Shown one piece after another: positions 7,098-16,283 of a stretch of 24,357 nucleotides of DNA (within the stretch, counting starts at the first letter, position 1; each line of letters starts with the position of its first letter). The translations under genes were made by a program, and so were the position numbers. The stretch spans positions 31,953 to 56,309 of the forward strand of contig DKVI01000056.1 in NCBI GenBank assembly GCA_002491115.1. The letters run 5' to 3'. Origin of the DNA: Lachnospiraceae bacterium UBA7182. GTDB taxonomy: Bacteria; Bacillota; Clostridia; Lachnospirales; Lachnospiraceae. The notes below the pieces were generated by a model. It ran no database searches. It was not told the DNA's origin and saw only the letters and a list, made by a program, of their open reading frames with translations.

Positions 7098-8147
7098 TTA
7101 TTCTTCCAGTCCGTATTGATAATATGCCGAACAGGCGCCTTCATTGGACACCATACAGGCGCCGATGGGGTGCTGCGGCGTACACCCTTTTCCGAATACT
7201 TTGCAGTCGGAGGGCCTGCATTTTCCCTGGAGTACGTCTCCGCAGCGGCAGGCAGGGTTGCTTCTGCCTTCTATTTTCGGCAGATTGAATTTCATGCGGG
7301 CGTCGCAGGAGGCGTACTCTTTTTTCAGTTTCTGGCCGGAGCCGGGGATGACGCCGAGACCGCGCCATTCCGAGTCGCAGGGCTCCATCACTTCGTCAAT
7401 GAGCGCCTGGGCGGACGGATTGCCCGCATCGGTGACGACCCTTGGATAGCAGTTGACAAAGAAAGGTTTTCCTTCTTTGAATTTTTCCAGTGTCACGGCT
7501 AAAGCGGTCAGCAGTTCTCTGGCGGTAAAACCGGCCACCACGCCGGAGACGCCTTCTTCTTCCATCTTCTTACAATCCTTTGTTCCCGTGATCGCGTGGA
7601 CATGTCCGGGGTAGAGGAATGCGTCCGCGCTGCCTTTCAGTGCCTGATAGGCGTTGGGCATGGTCTTGTTGGCCACAAGAAGAGAGAAGTTCTTAAGTCC
7701 TTTTTCCATGGCTTTTTTGACGGCAAGACAGGCGGAAGGGGTGGTGGTCTCAAAGCCCACGGCCAGGAATACCACCTGCGTATCCGGATGTTCCTCAGCG
7801 TAAACAACCGCGTCTAACGGAGTGTATACGACCTGGAGCCTGGCGCCTTTGGCTCTGGCTTCTGACAGGCTCATCTTTGTCCCGGGTACGCGGATCAGAT
7901 CGCCGAAGGTGCAGATCACGGCCTGATGTTCAAGGGCAAGCATAACTGCTTCGTCGATATATCCCACCGGAGTTACACATACCGGACATCCGGGGCCGGA
8001 GATCAGTTCGACCTGGGGCGGAAGAAGCTTTCGGATGCCCAGCCGGAATATTTCATGAGTATGTGTACCGCACACTTCCATGATTCTTAGATGGGGACCG
8101 TCGTAGTCCTGGATCAGTTCTTTTGCGGTTTTTTTTGTCTTTTCCAT
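7098..8147 (-). CDS. hypD: HypD, scaffold for Fe(CN)2CO assembly
   Basis: A 349-residue HypD of full length. It shows EVCGTHTHEIFRLGIR (Cys26), SGPGCPVCVTP (Cys54, Cys57) and the C-terminal cysteine-rich segment CRCGDVLQGKCRPSDC with further cysteines that hold the [4Fe-4S] cluster. HypD and HypC form the scaffold on which iron receives two cyanides and one CO. Its ATG directly follows the hypC stop (TAAATG), consistent with coupled translation and a stoichiometric complex. No residue of the known active set appears to be missing. It differs from the usual context only in lacking hypA, hypB and hydrogenase genes nearby. Confidence 0.96.
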   Translation of the reverse strand: MEKTKKTAKELIQDYDGPHLRIMEVCGTHTHEIFRLGIRKLLPPQVELISGPGCPVCVTPVGYIDEAVMLALEHQAVICTFGDLIRVPGTKMSLSEARAKGARLQVVYTPLDAVVYAEEHPDTQVVFLAVGFETTTPSACLAVKKAMEKGLKNFSLLVANKTMPNAYQALKGSADAFLYPGHVHAITGTKDCKKMEEEGVSGVVAGFTARELLTALAVTLEKFKEGKPFFVNCYPRVVTDAGNPSAQALIDEVMEPCDSEWRGLGVIPGSGQKLKKEYASCDARMKFNLPKIEGRSNPACRCGDVLQGKCRPSDCKVFGKGCTPQHPIGACMVSNEGACSAYYQYGLEE

Positions 8148-8354
8148 TTAGAGCATCTCCATCAGTTCATCGGTTTCATCTTCGTCGTCGTCCGTGATCT
8201 TCGCAATGGCAATGCCTGCGTGGACCATGACGTAATCTCCGGGTTCCAGATCTTGAAGCAGTTCCGCGGAAACTTCCCGTCTGGCGCCGGAAGCGTCGAT
8301 GACTGCCATACCGTTTTTTATGCCGACAACTTTAGCGGCTAAACCTACACACAT
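8148..8354 (-). CDS. hypC: HypC/HupF-family chaperone
   Basis: A 68-residue HypC. The start is set at ATG 8354, preceded by AGGAGG at proper spacing, which gives the required N-terminal Met-Cys (MCVGLAAKVV). The frame continues upstream to 8498 but that part only overlaps hypF. Cys2 is the iron ligand in the HypC-HypD complex; after assembly HypC normally carries the Fe(CN)2CO unit to the hydrogenase large subunit. The beta-barrel core is recognisable in DLEPGDYVMVHAGIAIAKI, and the C terminus is strongly acidic. MCVG in place of the frequent MCLA is a mild variation. Because HypC chooses the acceptor protein, its surface could tell where the iron group goes. Confidence 0.93.
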   Translation of the reverse strand: MCVGLAAKVVGIKNGMAVIDASGARREVSAELLQDLEPGDYVMVHAGIAIAKITDDDEDETDELMEML

Positions 8355-8365
8355 TGTGCTACCTC

Positions 8366-10723
8366 CTATGATGGTTCTATTTGATTGATTTTCGCCATGG
8401 CGGCCACGGCCTGGCCCAGGGCGATGCCTCCGTCGTTGGGCGGAAGCAGACTGTGTTTTAATACATGGAATCCTTCTTTTGCAAGGGACCGGTGGCAAAG
8501 CTTTAACAAAAGCCGGTTCTGGAACACGCCCCCGCTTAAAGCGCAGACCTGAAGGTTCGTCTCTTCTCCGGCTTTTTTACAGCCCGCGACAATTTGTCCT
8601 GCTAAAAGGGTATGGAACAGATACGAAAGCCGGTCCACAGGGCTGCCGTTTAATCGTTCTTCTGTTATATACTGCACCAGACGCCGGGTGGGCAGAAGGA
8701 AGCGGTCGTCCTTAGGTTCCGGATCTGTCAGCCCGGCGGGAATTTCGCAGGCATTGTCTGCCGTAGAAGGCAGGGTCTTTTCATACGCTTCTGCGGCAAA
8801 TTCCAGTGCCGTGGCCGCTTCGCCCTCAAAGGTGGAGGCATGACAAATGCCAAGAATCGCGCTCACCGCGTCGAAGAGTCGTCCGGCGCTTGTGGAGACC
8901 ACGGCGTTGATTCTTTTGGCTGCCATCTGTTCATAGACTTTGCGGTCTGCCTCTTTACAAAGGCCAAGTTCCCGGACAATCTGTTCGGATTCCGCCGGAT
9001 ACAGGTCATTGATCATAGAGACGGCAATCCGCCAGCCCTCCTTTGCGGAGGCGTCCCCGCCGATCTGCAAAAACGGATCGATGCTTCCAAGCCTTGTAAA
9101 GGAATGATAGTCGGCCATGAGGAGTTCGCCGCCCCAGATGGAGCCGTCCGTGCCGTATCCGGTGCCGTCAAAGGAAACGCCGATGACCGGGTCCGGATAA
9201 TCGTTCTCCGCCATGCAGGACAGGATATGGGCATAGTGGTGCTGCACCTGTATCATCGGAAGACCCTGCTCTCCGGCGACCATGGTCGTATTGTATTTAG
9301 GATGCATATCGCAGGCTACGACCGTGGGGGTGGTTTCCAGCAGCTCTTCCATGCGCCGGATGGATTCTTCCAGCGCTTTTACGGTTCTTGCGTCCTCCAT
9401 GTCACCCACATAGGGAGACGGGTAGAACAGTTGATTTTTTCCGATGCAGAATGTATTTTTCAGTTCGCCGCCCACAGCCAGCACCTGGCCTTTGAAATCA
9501 TTGGACAGCATAAACGGAAGCGGCGCGTATCCTCTGGAACGACGGATCATATAAGGCATGCCTTCATAAAGATCCATGACGGAGTCGTCCGCCCGCAGAC
9601 GGATCTTCCGGTCGTGGGAGAGGATCAGGTCACAGAAATGGGACAGTTCCTTTAATACGTCTTCATCGGTCCGGCAGATGGGCGCGCCTGATACATTTCC
9701 GCTTGTCATAACCAGACAGTCCGTGGTCATATGGATGTTGTCGTTATAGTCAAATAAAAGCATCTGCACAGGCGCGTACGGCAGCATGACTCCGACTTTC
9801 GGATTCCCCGGCGCGATGGAAGGCGCCAGGCGGCTTTCCGGTTTTTTCTCAAGCAGGATAATGGGCTTCTGGTGTCCGTCTAAAATCTCCATGGCCTGTG
9901 GGGGAATGACACATTCCCGCCCGGCTGTCTCTACATCCCGCATCATGACCGCGAAAGGCTTTACAGGACGGGTTTTCAGTTCCCGCAGCCGCCTGACAGC
10001 CGTTTCATTGGTGGCGTCGCAGCATAAATGAAAGCCGCCGATGCCTTTGACGGCGATGATTTTACCGTCTATAATCGCCTGGCGCGTAAGCGTGATTGCT
10101 TTTGCACCCCGGGCCGTGACAGAAGCGTCCTGATCCGGGGCAAGCAGATAGACCTGGGGCCCGCAGTCATTGCAGCAGACGGGCTGGGCATCGTACCGGC
10201 GCGTGCTGGCGTGGGTATATTCATATTCGCATTCGGGGCACATGGGAAATTCTCCCATACTGGTCCGGACCCGGTCGTAAGGCATGGAATCTAAAATCGT
10301 AAGCCGGGGCCCGCAGGCAGTGCAGTTGATAAAAGGATGCATATACCGGCGGTTTGTTGGATCAAAAAGTTCTTCTTTACATTTGGGACAGGTGGCGATA
10401 TCCGGTGAAACGAAGATATCCCCCTCCTCCTTTTCGCTTTCAATGATGTCGAACCGGGTAAAAGGCAGGTCCTTTGTTTCCGTGCAGTCTATTTTCAGCA
10501 CAGCCGAACGTTCGGGCGGATTGTCCTTTAAATTCTGCATAAACGCCTGCTGTTTTACTTCGTTTCCGCGGGCGTAGATTTCCACATAAGAACCTTTGTT
10601 GGCGACGCTTCCGGTAATCCCTGCCTGATCGGCGATCCGGCTGACAAAGGGGCGGAAACCCACGCCCTGGACGATCCCGTAGACGCGGATCAGCAGCGTA
10701 TATTGTCTGTTTTTATCAGTCAT
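8366..10723 (-). CDS. hypF: HypF carbamoyltransferase
   Basis: A 785-residue HypF using ATG 10723, which has AGGAG upstream and overlaps the preceding stop (ATGACTGA); the frame extends to 10747. Domains in order: acylphosphatase-like (VQGVGFRPF, about 18-26), two double-CxxC zinc fingers (CPKC...CTAC and CPEC...CNDC, about 105-190), a YrdC-like adenylation domain (about 200-380), and a Kae1-like carbamoyl transfer domain (HHYAH, FDGTGYGTDGSIWGGE, ALSGGVFQN). It uses carbamoyl phosphate and ATP to carbamoylate the C-terminal Cys of HypE, the first step of cyanide-ligand synthesis. It is full length and intact. It starts the hypFCDE block immediately behind the second nitrogenase-like D subunit. 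Confidence 0.96.
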   Translation of the reverse strand: MTDKNRQYTLLIRVYGIVQGVGFRPFVSRIADQAGITGSVANKGSYVEIYARGNEVKQQAFMQNLKDNPPERSAVLKIDCTETKDLPFTRFDIIESEKEEGDIFVSPDIATCPKCKEELFDPTNRRYMHPFINCTACGPRLTILDSMPYDRVRTSMGEFPMCPECEYEYTHASTRRYDAQPVCCNDCGPQVYLLAPDQDASVTARGAKAITLTRQAIIDGKIIAVKGIGGFHLCCDATNETAVRRLRELKTRPVKPFAVMMRDVETAGRECVIPPQAMEILDGHQKPIILLEKKPESRLAPSIAPGNPKVGVMLPYAPVQMLLFDYNDNIHMTTDCLVMTSGNVSGAPICRTDEDVLKELSHFCDLILSHDRKIRLRADDSVMDLYEGMPYMIRRSRGYAPLPFMLSNDFKGQVLAVGGELKNTFCIGKNQLFYPSPYVGDMEDARTVKALEESIRRMEELLETTPTVVACDMHPKYNTTMVAGEQGLPMIQVQHHYAHILSCMAENDYPDPVIGVSFDGTGYGTDGSIWGGELLMADYHSFTRLGSIDPFLQIGGDASAKEGWRIAVSMINDLYPAESEQIVRELGLCKEADRKVYEQMAAKRINAVVSTSAGRLFDAVSAILGICHASTFEGEAATALEFAAEAYEKTLPSTADNACEIPAGLTDPEPKDDRFLLPTRRLVQYITEERLNGSPVDRLSYLFHTLLAGQIVAGCKKAGEETNLQVCALSGGVFQNRLLLKLCHRSLAKEGFHVLKHSLLPPNDGGIALGQAVAAMAKINQIEPS

Positions 10724-11765
10724 CGGCGCATTCTCCTGATACGGCAAAGTGGGGGATATGGATAAAACTTCCCTTATATTCTCTGAGGGCGCGTGTAAGC
10801 TTCTGATCGCCTATGACAACTTCATATCCGCCCTGACAGACTGTCTCCGCGAACTGTTTTTCGGTGGACAGACAGAAGTCCGAAGGTTCTTTTACGCTTT
10901 CGTCCTGGAGAAACCAGGTGGCGGCGGTCACATCTGCGGGGCCGCCTGTGCGGATCTCTTTACGGATCTCGTTGGCGGCAATCTGCTGATGGACAATCAG
11001 TATCTTCTTTCCTGAAAGACCGTGAAGGGTTTCTTTAAAGTCTTCGGTAAGCAAAGGATATCCTGTCCGGTAGGGCGTGCCGAAGCGTTTTTTCAGATAT
11101 TCGGCGGCTTTTAAGCCCGCGGGTGATACGACCAGATTTTTTTCTGCCGACCCGGCGGCTTTGACTGCGTCAAGTCCGCTTCCCATGCCATAACAGAAGA
11201 CTTCCCGATATCCTTCTTTCAGAAGATGTTCCCGAATCTTCTGGTCCGCGTTTATATGGCTTAAGTCAAGAGGGGTGGCTCCGATCACGCCGACGCGTCC
11301 GGGGACCACGGCCGACGTATCTTCGGCGAACCGCTCAAACAGTTGAAGATAGGTTTCTTCCTCCCCCACGTCATATAGTTGGGTTCCGGTACATTCGATG
11401 GTAATGACCGGAAGTTTACAGCGCTTTTCCGCCATTCTTTTGAGCGCTTTATAGTCGGTGGCGATCACCGCGGGGACAGGAGTTCCTATGATGGCGGCGA
11501 AGGAAGCGTCCACCTTTCTGGCTGTGTCTTTCAGCTTGTCGATCAGCCGGTCGTCCCGGCCGAGAATTGCGTCCATATCCCGAAGCCCGGCGCTGAAGAT
11601 GGCGCTTTTCCTTATAAACCAGCGGGGTTCGTCAAAGCCGCATATATTCCCGGTGCAGCCGCCGGCGTCACAGATGACGGTGATCCCGCCCAGATCATAC
11701 AATACGGACGCCGCGCCGGACTGGTCGGGAGCAAACGGTGATAAATATTTTAACAGTCCTTTCAT
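10716..11765 (-). CDS. Nitrogenase component 1-like protein, D-type, set B
   Basis: A 349-residue member of the NifD/NifE/BchN-like oxidoreductase component 1 superfamily, shorter than NifD. Its N-terminal half carries ICDAGGCTGNICGFDEPRW (Cys32, Cys37, Cys42). The set A paralogue shares the pattern DA-x-GC...DEPRW. Where NifD has its third P-cluster Cys, this protein reads IIGTPVPAVIATD and has none. It starts within the last codons of the K-type gene (ATGA overlap), so the two probably form a heterotetramer fed with electrons by the neighbouring NifH-like protein. The substrate is unknown. It is not a true NifD: the FeMo-cofactor Cys/His surroundings are not recognisable. Confidence 0.8.
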   Translation of the reverse strand: MKGLLKYLSPFAPDQSGAASVLYDLGGITVICDAGGCTGNICGFDEPRWFIRKSAIFSAGLRDMDAILGRDDRLIDKLKDTARKVDASFAAIIGTPVPAVIATDYKALKRMAEKRCKLPVITIECTGTQLYDVGEEETYLQLFERFAEDTSAVVPGRVGVIGATPLDLSHINADQKIREHLLKEGYREVFCYGMGSGLDAVKAAGSAEKNLVVSPAGLKAAEYLKKRFGTPYRTGYPLLTEDFKETLHGLSGKKILIVHQQIAANEIRKEIRTGGPADVTAATWFLQDESVKEPSDFCLSTEKQFAETVCQGGYEVVIGDQKLTRALREYKGSFIHIPHFAVSGECADD

Positions 11766-13060
11766 GCCTGACTCCCTTCTCTGGCTTTTGTCAGCTCCTC
11801 AAACAGATGTCTTAGTCCGGAATATCCGAACGGCTGGCGTTCCTGGTTCCAGGGGACGCCCGCGCAGCCCGGGTGATAGTAGCCTGCGTCCATGCCGATG
11901 GTTACATCTATGTGTCCTTCTCCGCAGTCGTAATACATCATGGTGGGGGAGAGGTTGGTGTAAATCCGGGTATCGGGGCTTAGCTCGGCGATTTTCTTTA
12001 TGTAGATAAAATTTTCGTCCGAGACCGTGCCGTAGATTTCGGGTACCTGATGGCCGTAGCGAAGGAGTGCCAGCGCCAGTTCAAAGGAATCGGCGCTTAC
12101 ACATTCGCCGATGGCGAAGGAAGTATTGGGCCAGGCGGCGCCGAAGGCATTCACCGCTTCCAGGGCCTGGTCATAATATTTCCGATCGTCGATGGGCATT
12201 CCCAGTGCGCCGCTTAAAAGTTCATACTGTCTGTGTATTTTGTCGATCTGATACAGCCGGGTAAGCTCGATGCCCGGAATATCCAGCCTTTTTCTGATAT
12301 CCTCCGCTGCCAGACGGCATTCCGGATTTAAGATCAGGTTAAAATTGGCTTCCGCCATGGACAGGTATTCTTCAAAATCACGGCATCTGGAAATCTCGTT
12401 GATCTTCTTGACGCCAAGGCTGTGAAGAATCTCATACAGTTCCGTATCATCCAGAAACGGGGCGAACTCTCCTAAAATATTGACGGTCGTGGATTTCTTC
12501 TTCCGCTTTTCAAGGAGAGAATAGACGGTTTTTCGCACCGCGGTCATGGGGGGGACGCGCCCTTCTCGGGTAAGTGCGTACATATAACAGGGCAATACCG
12601 GGACGCCTGCGTAGTCAGAAGCTTTTCGGCAGACCCGCTCCATATCGGTACCTAAAAGAGCGTCCACACAGGTAATGCAGATCATGACGGCGGAGGGTTT
12701 TTCCTCGAGAGAATCCACCACCTCCTGGACCGCTTCAGAGATCTTATTCAGATGGCGGCCGGTGACAATATCCGTATCATCCATCAGAAGATAGAAGAAA
12801 CGGTCGCTGTAGCCGCCCAGTTCGCTCAGCATGGTGGTGTTTCGTCCGCAGCAGCCGGGAGCCACCAGAAGCATCACGGAGCCAGGGATGGCAAGCCCGG
12901 CGCGTTTGACGCCGAATCCCTGGGCGCCCGGGGAATTAAAGGACAAAGTCGCCGGGGAACTGTAGATCAGATGGGTGGAAGAGCGCAGCTCATCGGGTAT
13001 ATGCCGGGGGCCTTTTTCTGCCAGGTCGGCAACGGTGATATAGTAAACTTCTTTTTCCAT
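11762..13060 (-). CDS. Nitrogenase component 1-like protein, K-type, set B
   Basis: A 432-residue nitrogenase component 1 family protein. Candidate Fe-S ligands are Cys70/Cys71 in LVAPGCCGRNTT and Cys128/Cys131 in ICITCVDALLGTDME; these fall where NifK/NifE-type proteins ligate their cluster. The C terminus, with NQERQPFGYSGLRHLFEEL, resembles the end of NifE/NifN/VnfK-like proteins. The gene begins directly after the stop of the set B Fe protein gene and overlaps the D-type gene by four bases, so three subunits are made together. Set A has a homologue (14955-16283) with weaker cysteine spacing. Function is unknown; it could be catalytic or a cofactor-building scaffold. Confidence 0.8.
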   Translation of the reverse strand: MEKEVYYITVADLAEKGPRHIPDELRSSTHLIYSSPATLSFNSPGAQGFGVKRAGLAIPGSVMLLVAPGCCGRNTTMLSELGGYSDRFFYLLMDDTDIVTGRHLNKISEAVQEVVDSLEEKPSAVMICITCVDALLGTDMERVCRKASDYAGVPVLPCYMYALTREGRVPPMTAVRKTVYSLLEKRKKKSTTVNILGEFAPFLDDTELYEILHSLGVKKINEISRCRDFEEYLSMAEANFNLILNPECRLAAEDIRKRLDIPGIELTRLYQIDKIHRQYELLSGALGMPIDDRKYYDQALEAVNAFGAAWPNTSFAIGECVSADSFELALALLRYGHQVPEIYGTVSDENFIYIKKIAELSPDTRIYTNLSPTMMYYDCGEGHIDVTIGMDAGYYHPGCAGVPWNQERQPFGYSGLRHLFEELTKAREGSQA

Positions 13061-13816
13061 TTATGTTTCATCCTCTAACAGTTTTTTTGCAAGTTCCAGA
13101 TACGCCTGGCTGACCGGGAGGCTTTTGTCGCCTTCAATGACGGTCATTCCCTGGTCTTCATACCGGATGATATCCGGACTTCTGGGAATATCGGCGATGA
13201 TGGACAGATGATTTTTGCGGGCGAACTCTTCCACTTTTTCCCGCTCGTTTTCCACGTTGCGCCGGTTTAAGATAATTCCTTTCACGGATGCGTAGCCCCG
13301 GTCTTCAAAATTGTTGACCGCCGTATTGATATTGTTGGCGGCGTACAGCGCCATCTTCTCGCCGGAGGTGACGATCAGGATATTGTCCGCGTAGCCTTCC
13401 CGTATAGGGGCGGCGAACCCGCCGCAGACGACATCGCCCAATACGTCGTAGAGCACCACATCCGGCTTACAGGTTTCAAATAACTCCAGGTCTTCCAGAA
13501 GGCTGAACGTGGTGATGATGCCTCTTCCGGCGCAGCCAAGGCCGGGAGTGGGGCCGCCGGTCTCGATACAGAGGACGCCGCCGAAACCTTCTTTGGCGAT
13601 ATCTTCGATGCGTTCCGGTTCTTCATCGTACTCCCGCAGGTAATCCATGACAGGCTTCACCGGATGGCCGCCTAACAGATTGATGGTGGAATCGGCTTTG
13701 GGGTCGCAGCCGATCTGGATGACTTTCTTCCCCAGAGTCGCAAAGGCGGCCGCCAGGTTGCCGGTGGTGGTGGATTTACCGATACCGCCTTTTCCGTAAA
13801 TTGCAAGTTTCAGCAT
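13061..13816 (-). CDS. NifH-like Fe protein, set B
   Basis: A 251-residue P-loop ATPase of the NifH/BchL/CfbC family. It has the ATP site GKGGIGKS (8-15), the Lys-Ala-Asp stretch GCDPKADST, and the two cysteines that bridge a [4Fe-4S] cluster across the dimer: Cys95 in GLGCAGRGI and Cys131 in DVVCGGFAAPI. The Arg after CAG, ADP-ribosylated in some NifH, is present. It is shorter than NifH (about 290) at the C terminus. It is expected to pass single electrons, at the cost of ATP, to the K/D pair coded just downstream. It overlaps the end of the set A D-type gene by seven bases. Confidence 0.92.
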   Translation of the reverse strand: MLKLAIYGKGGIGKSTTTGNLAAAFATLGKKVIQIGCDPKADSTINLLGGHPVKPVMDYLREYDEEPERIEDIAKEGFGGVLCIETGGPTPGLGCAGRGIITTFSLLEDLELFETCKPDVVLYDVLGDVVCGGFAAPIREGYADNILIVTSGEKMALYAANNINTAVNNFEDRGYASVKGIILNRRNVENEREKVEEFARKNHLSIIADIPRSPDIIRYEDQGMTVIEGDKSLPVSQAYLELAKKLLEDET

Positions 13817-14973
13817 AAGTCAGATAACCTCCTATTGATCAGGTTCGGGTTGACAGAGTCATAGATCCTTCCGGAAAACGCTTCGTGGGGAAGCGGATAA
13901 AACTTCGCATGCGCAGGACATAACGCCCGGTAGAGCGGGTCTGCGATCAGGCCTGCGGCAGAAGACAGGTTTTTTATCAGGTCGTCTTCTTCGGGCGCTG
14001 TCAGATCTTCCGGCCGCAGCAGGAAGCTTTCCGTATCCAGCGGGCAGAGCGCCCGGACCGGCTTCCCGGTCTCCCGTTCGATGGCTTCTGCCAGGGAAAC
14101 GGCGGAGACAGTCTCCCCTATGAGGAACAGTCCGCCGTCTTTTGGGGCGGATGTGCCGTTCTTCTGGCAGGCGGTCAGGTTTACGGAATCTTTGGCGGCG
14201 CGCTTCAGGCGGTCAGCCAGCCGGCAGGCAAATTCTTTTCCGAAAGGTACGCCCGTCACATAGGGGATACCGAACATTTTCTGCAATATTACCGCTGCCT
14301 TTAGGCCGCCGTAGGAAACGACCAGATTCACATGCGCCTGCCCGGCTCTTTGAATTTCTTCCAGCGTGCTGCCCATGGCAAGACAGGCGTTTACCTCCAT
14401 GCCGGACTCTTTCAGCCAGCCTTTGATGGAATCCACACTTCCGTTTAAGGAAAAGTCAAGAGGAGTCGCTCCCAGGATATTGACCGACAAAGACGCTGTT
14501 TTTGGCAGGTCCGGAAGGCAGAATCTGTCCACGACAGCCGAAAGCGCCATGGAGACGCCCCGGGTGTAATGCTGCATGCCGTTTGCGGCGAATCCAAAGG
14601 AAGGAATGCCGGTTGCTTCTTCCACTATGGAGGCAATGGCCGGAAGGTCCGTTCCGATCATATAGGGGATCGGCGCGCCTGCCAGGGCGATAAAAGCCGG
14701 TTTTAATTCTTCCGCCGTCTCGATCAGGTCATGGATCAGTTTGTCGTCGTCGCCCAGGATGGCTTCCATCTCCGAGATGGCCGAAATATAGATCATGCTG
14801 TCCATGTCGTACCAGCGGGGTTCGTCATGGGTTGTATAAGTGGAATTACAGCCCGATGCGTCGTGCATAACGACCATGCCGCCCAGCTCATAGAGGGCGG
14901 AACAGATGCCGAATTCATCCGACGAATAAGTTGATATCAGTCCTGCTACCTGTCTCATATGCAGCTCTCGCAC
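13810..14973 (-). CDS. Nitrogenase component 1-like protein, D-type, set A
   Basis: A 387-residue paralogue of the set B D-type protein. The shared signature is HDASGCNSTYTTHDEPRW (Cys42), and Cys24 lies upstream in FGICSALYELGG. The position of the third P-cluster Cys again has none (LAGAPIPYMIGTD). Both proteins also share MGS-LEEI...NLVVS-GGLKAA followed by FGIPY-TG. Two starts are possible: GTG 14973 with AAAGGA upstream, or ATG 14958, which overlaps the preceding stop as ATGA. The C terminus (PHEAFSGRIYDSVNP...) is longer than in set B. It is probably the partner of the K-type protein upstream. Substrate and cofactor are unknown. Confidence 0.8.
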   Translation of the reverse strand: MRELHMRQVAGLISTYSSDEFGICSALYELGGMVVMHDASGCNSTYTTHDEPRWYDMDSMIYISAISEMEAILGDDDKLIHDLIETAEELKPAFIALAGAPIPYMIGTDLPAIASIVEEATGIPSFGFAANGMQHYTRGVSMALSAVVDRFCLPDLPKTASLSVNILGATPLDFSLNGSVDSIKGWLKESGMEVNACLAMGSTLEEIQRAGQAHVNLVVSYGGLKAAVILQKMFGIPYVTGVPFGKEFACRLADRLKRAAKDSVNLTACQKNGTSAPKDGGLFLIGETVSAVSLAEAIERETGKPVRALCPLDTESFLLRPEDLTAPEEDDLIKNLSSAAGLIADPLYRALCPAHAKFYPLPHEAFSGRIYDSVNPNLINRRLSDLC

Positions 14974-16283
14974 CCGTATCCTTTCCTTTGAATGATTGTC
15001 TTTGTGTCTTTTTTATGCCGGAAAGCGTCCAGCAGAAGTTCCGTGATGCCAATGATACCGTCATATCCGTATAAACCGCCGCTTTCCACAAGATTGACAA
15101 AATGTTCGGTTCCTGTAAAATAAGCGGCTTTCTGGCCGATCGCCAGTATTTTCTCCCGGGGTTCTCTGTCTAAAAACCGAAGCGTCGGCTGGTTGGAAGG
15201 AAGTACTGCGATATCCGGGTGATTTTTCTGTATCCACAGGAAATCTCCCTGCTCTTCCGGAAGAAAAGCGTCCGCATAAATCTGTGTCACAGAAAATCCA
15301 TATTCCAGTAAGAGGCGGCAGAAGCTCAGGATTCGGAAGGTAAAGGTATAGTCCACGGCAATCTTTACAGCGCTTATTTCTTCTCTGGCCTCCTTCAGCG
15401 CCCTGTCGGCTTTCTTACGGAGTCCTGCAAGATCCGGCGTTTCTATGTGAAGCGCTTTGGCAAGCTTTCTGTAATTTTCGTCAATCTGATCAAAACAGAA
15501 AACGAAAGGAAGATACAGGTATGCCTGCCCGAGCCTTTTTTCCAGGTCCTTTCCGGCGGCTATGGCAAGGGGCTCATAGAGAATATTCAGGCTGCCCGCC
15601 GCCATGGCAAGATAGTCGTCAAAGGTGCGGCAGTGGTTCAGGGCCTGAAGCTCATAGCCCTGGTCCGTGATCATAGGAACCAGTTCGCTGCTTTCGCGGA
15701 TGGCGTGGTTGCTTCCGATCAGGTTGACCTTCTTCGGGTCGTGGGGCATGGGCTCTAACATACTGTAAAGCTGGATGCGCATCTTCTGATCCGGCGTCAG
15801 GCCGCTCTTTCTTAAAGTGGGTATCATATAACAGTCCGCAAAGCGGATATCCGGGAATCGTTCCCGCAAGGTCCGAAAGACCAGATTCTGATCGTAAGCC
15901 AGGAAAAAGTGCTGGCAGCTGATAAAAAGCAGCACGGCTCTTGGGCGGTCGGGCAGTTTTTGAAGCACGTCGGAGACGCCGTCGATCATAAGCTCTTCCA
16001 TCGTGCCGTCCAGCACGTTTTCTTCCCGGATCATAACGGCCGAATACCGGTCCAGGGCATTCATCTCCGCAGCGGTCAGCACGACGCCTCTTAGACATCC
16101 CTGGGAGCAGACAAAGATCTGATGGCTCTGGGGGATCAGCATACCCGTATGTACGATATTCCAGGTGCCCCTGGCGGGGGAGCTGTACTCCAGTCCTTCT
16201 TTAAAAGGAGCAGGGAAAGCGGCGTCTTTGACGGGAATCTTTATGTCGTCGGCAGAGAGCTTCTGCCCGATACGCCTTAACAT
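14955..16283 (-). CDS. Nitrogenase component 1-like protein, K-type, set A
   Basis: The product has 442 residues, starting at ATG 16283, which overlaps the Fe protein stop by seven bases; the frame extends upstream to 16451 only inside that gene. Candidate cluster ligands are Cys59 and Cys63 in FVCSQGCLRGVVLT and Cys123 in LLFISCQHFFLAYD. The EYSSPARGTWN stretch and the GLYGYDGIIGITELL end correspond to IYSSPATLSFN and PFGYSGLRHLF in set B, so the two are diverged duplicates. The protein ends GCESCI, adding two cysteines at the very C terminus that set B lacks. Its exact role is unknown. The superfamily assignment rests on layout and these motifs, with weaker similarity to classical NifK than set B. 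Confidence 0.72.
   Translation of the reverse strand: MLRRIGQKLSADDIKIPVKDAAFPAPFKEGLEYSSPARGTWNIVHTGMLIPQSHQIFVCSQGCLRGVVLTAAEMNALDRYSAVMIREENVLDGTMEELMIDGVSDVLQKLPDRPRAVLLFISCQHFFLAYDQNLVFRTLRERFPDIRFADCYMIPTLRKSGLTPDQKMRIQLYSMLEPMPHDPKKVNLIGSNHAIRESSELVPMITDQGYELQALNHCRTFDDYLAMAAGSLNILYEPLAIAAGKDLEKRLGQAYLYLPFVFCFDQIDENYRKLAKALHIETPDLAGLRKKADRALKEAREEISAVKIAVDYTFTFRILSFCRLLLEYGFSVTQIYADAFLPEEQGDFLWIQKNHPDIAVLPSNQPTLRFLDREPREKILAIGQKAAYFTGTEHFVNLVESGGLYGYDGIIGITELLLDAFRHKKDTKTIIQRKGYGCESCI

Noticed and set aside
6444..7502. A 352-codon open frame on the + strand opposite hypE/hypD, and similar long antisense frames at 3020-3925, 8840-9655 and 11458-12009
   Set aside because: They lie wholly opposite well-supported genes, have no ribosome binding site or recognisable domain, and mirror the codon bias of the real strand.
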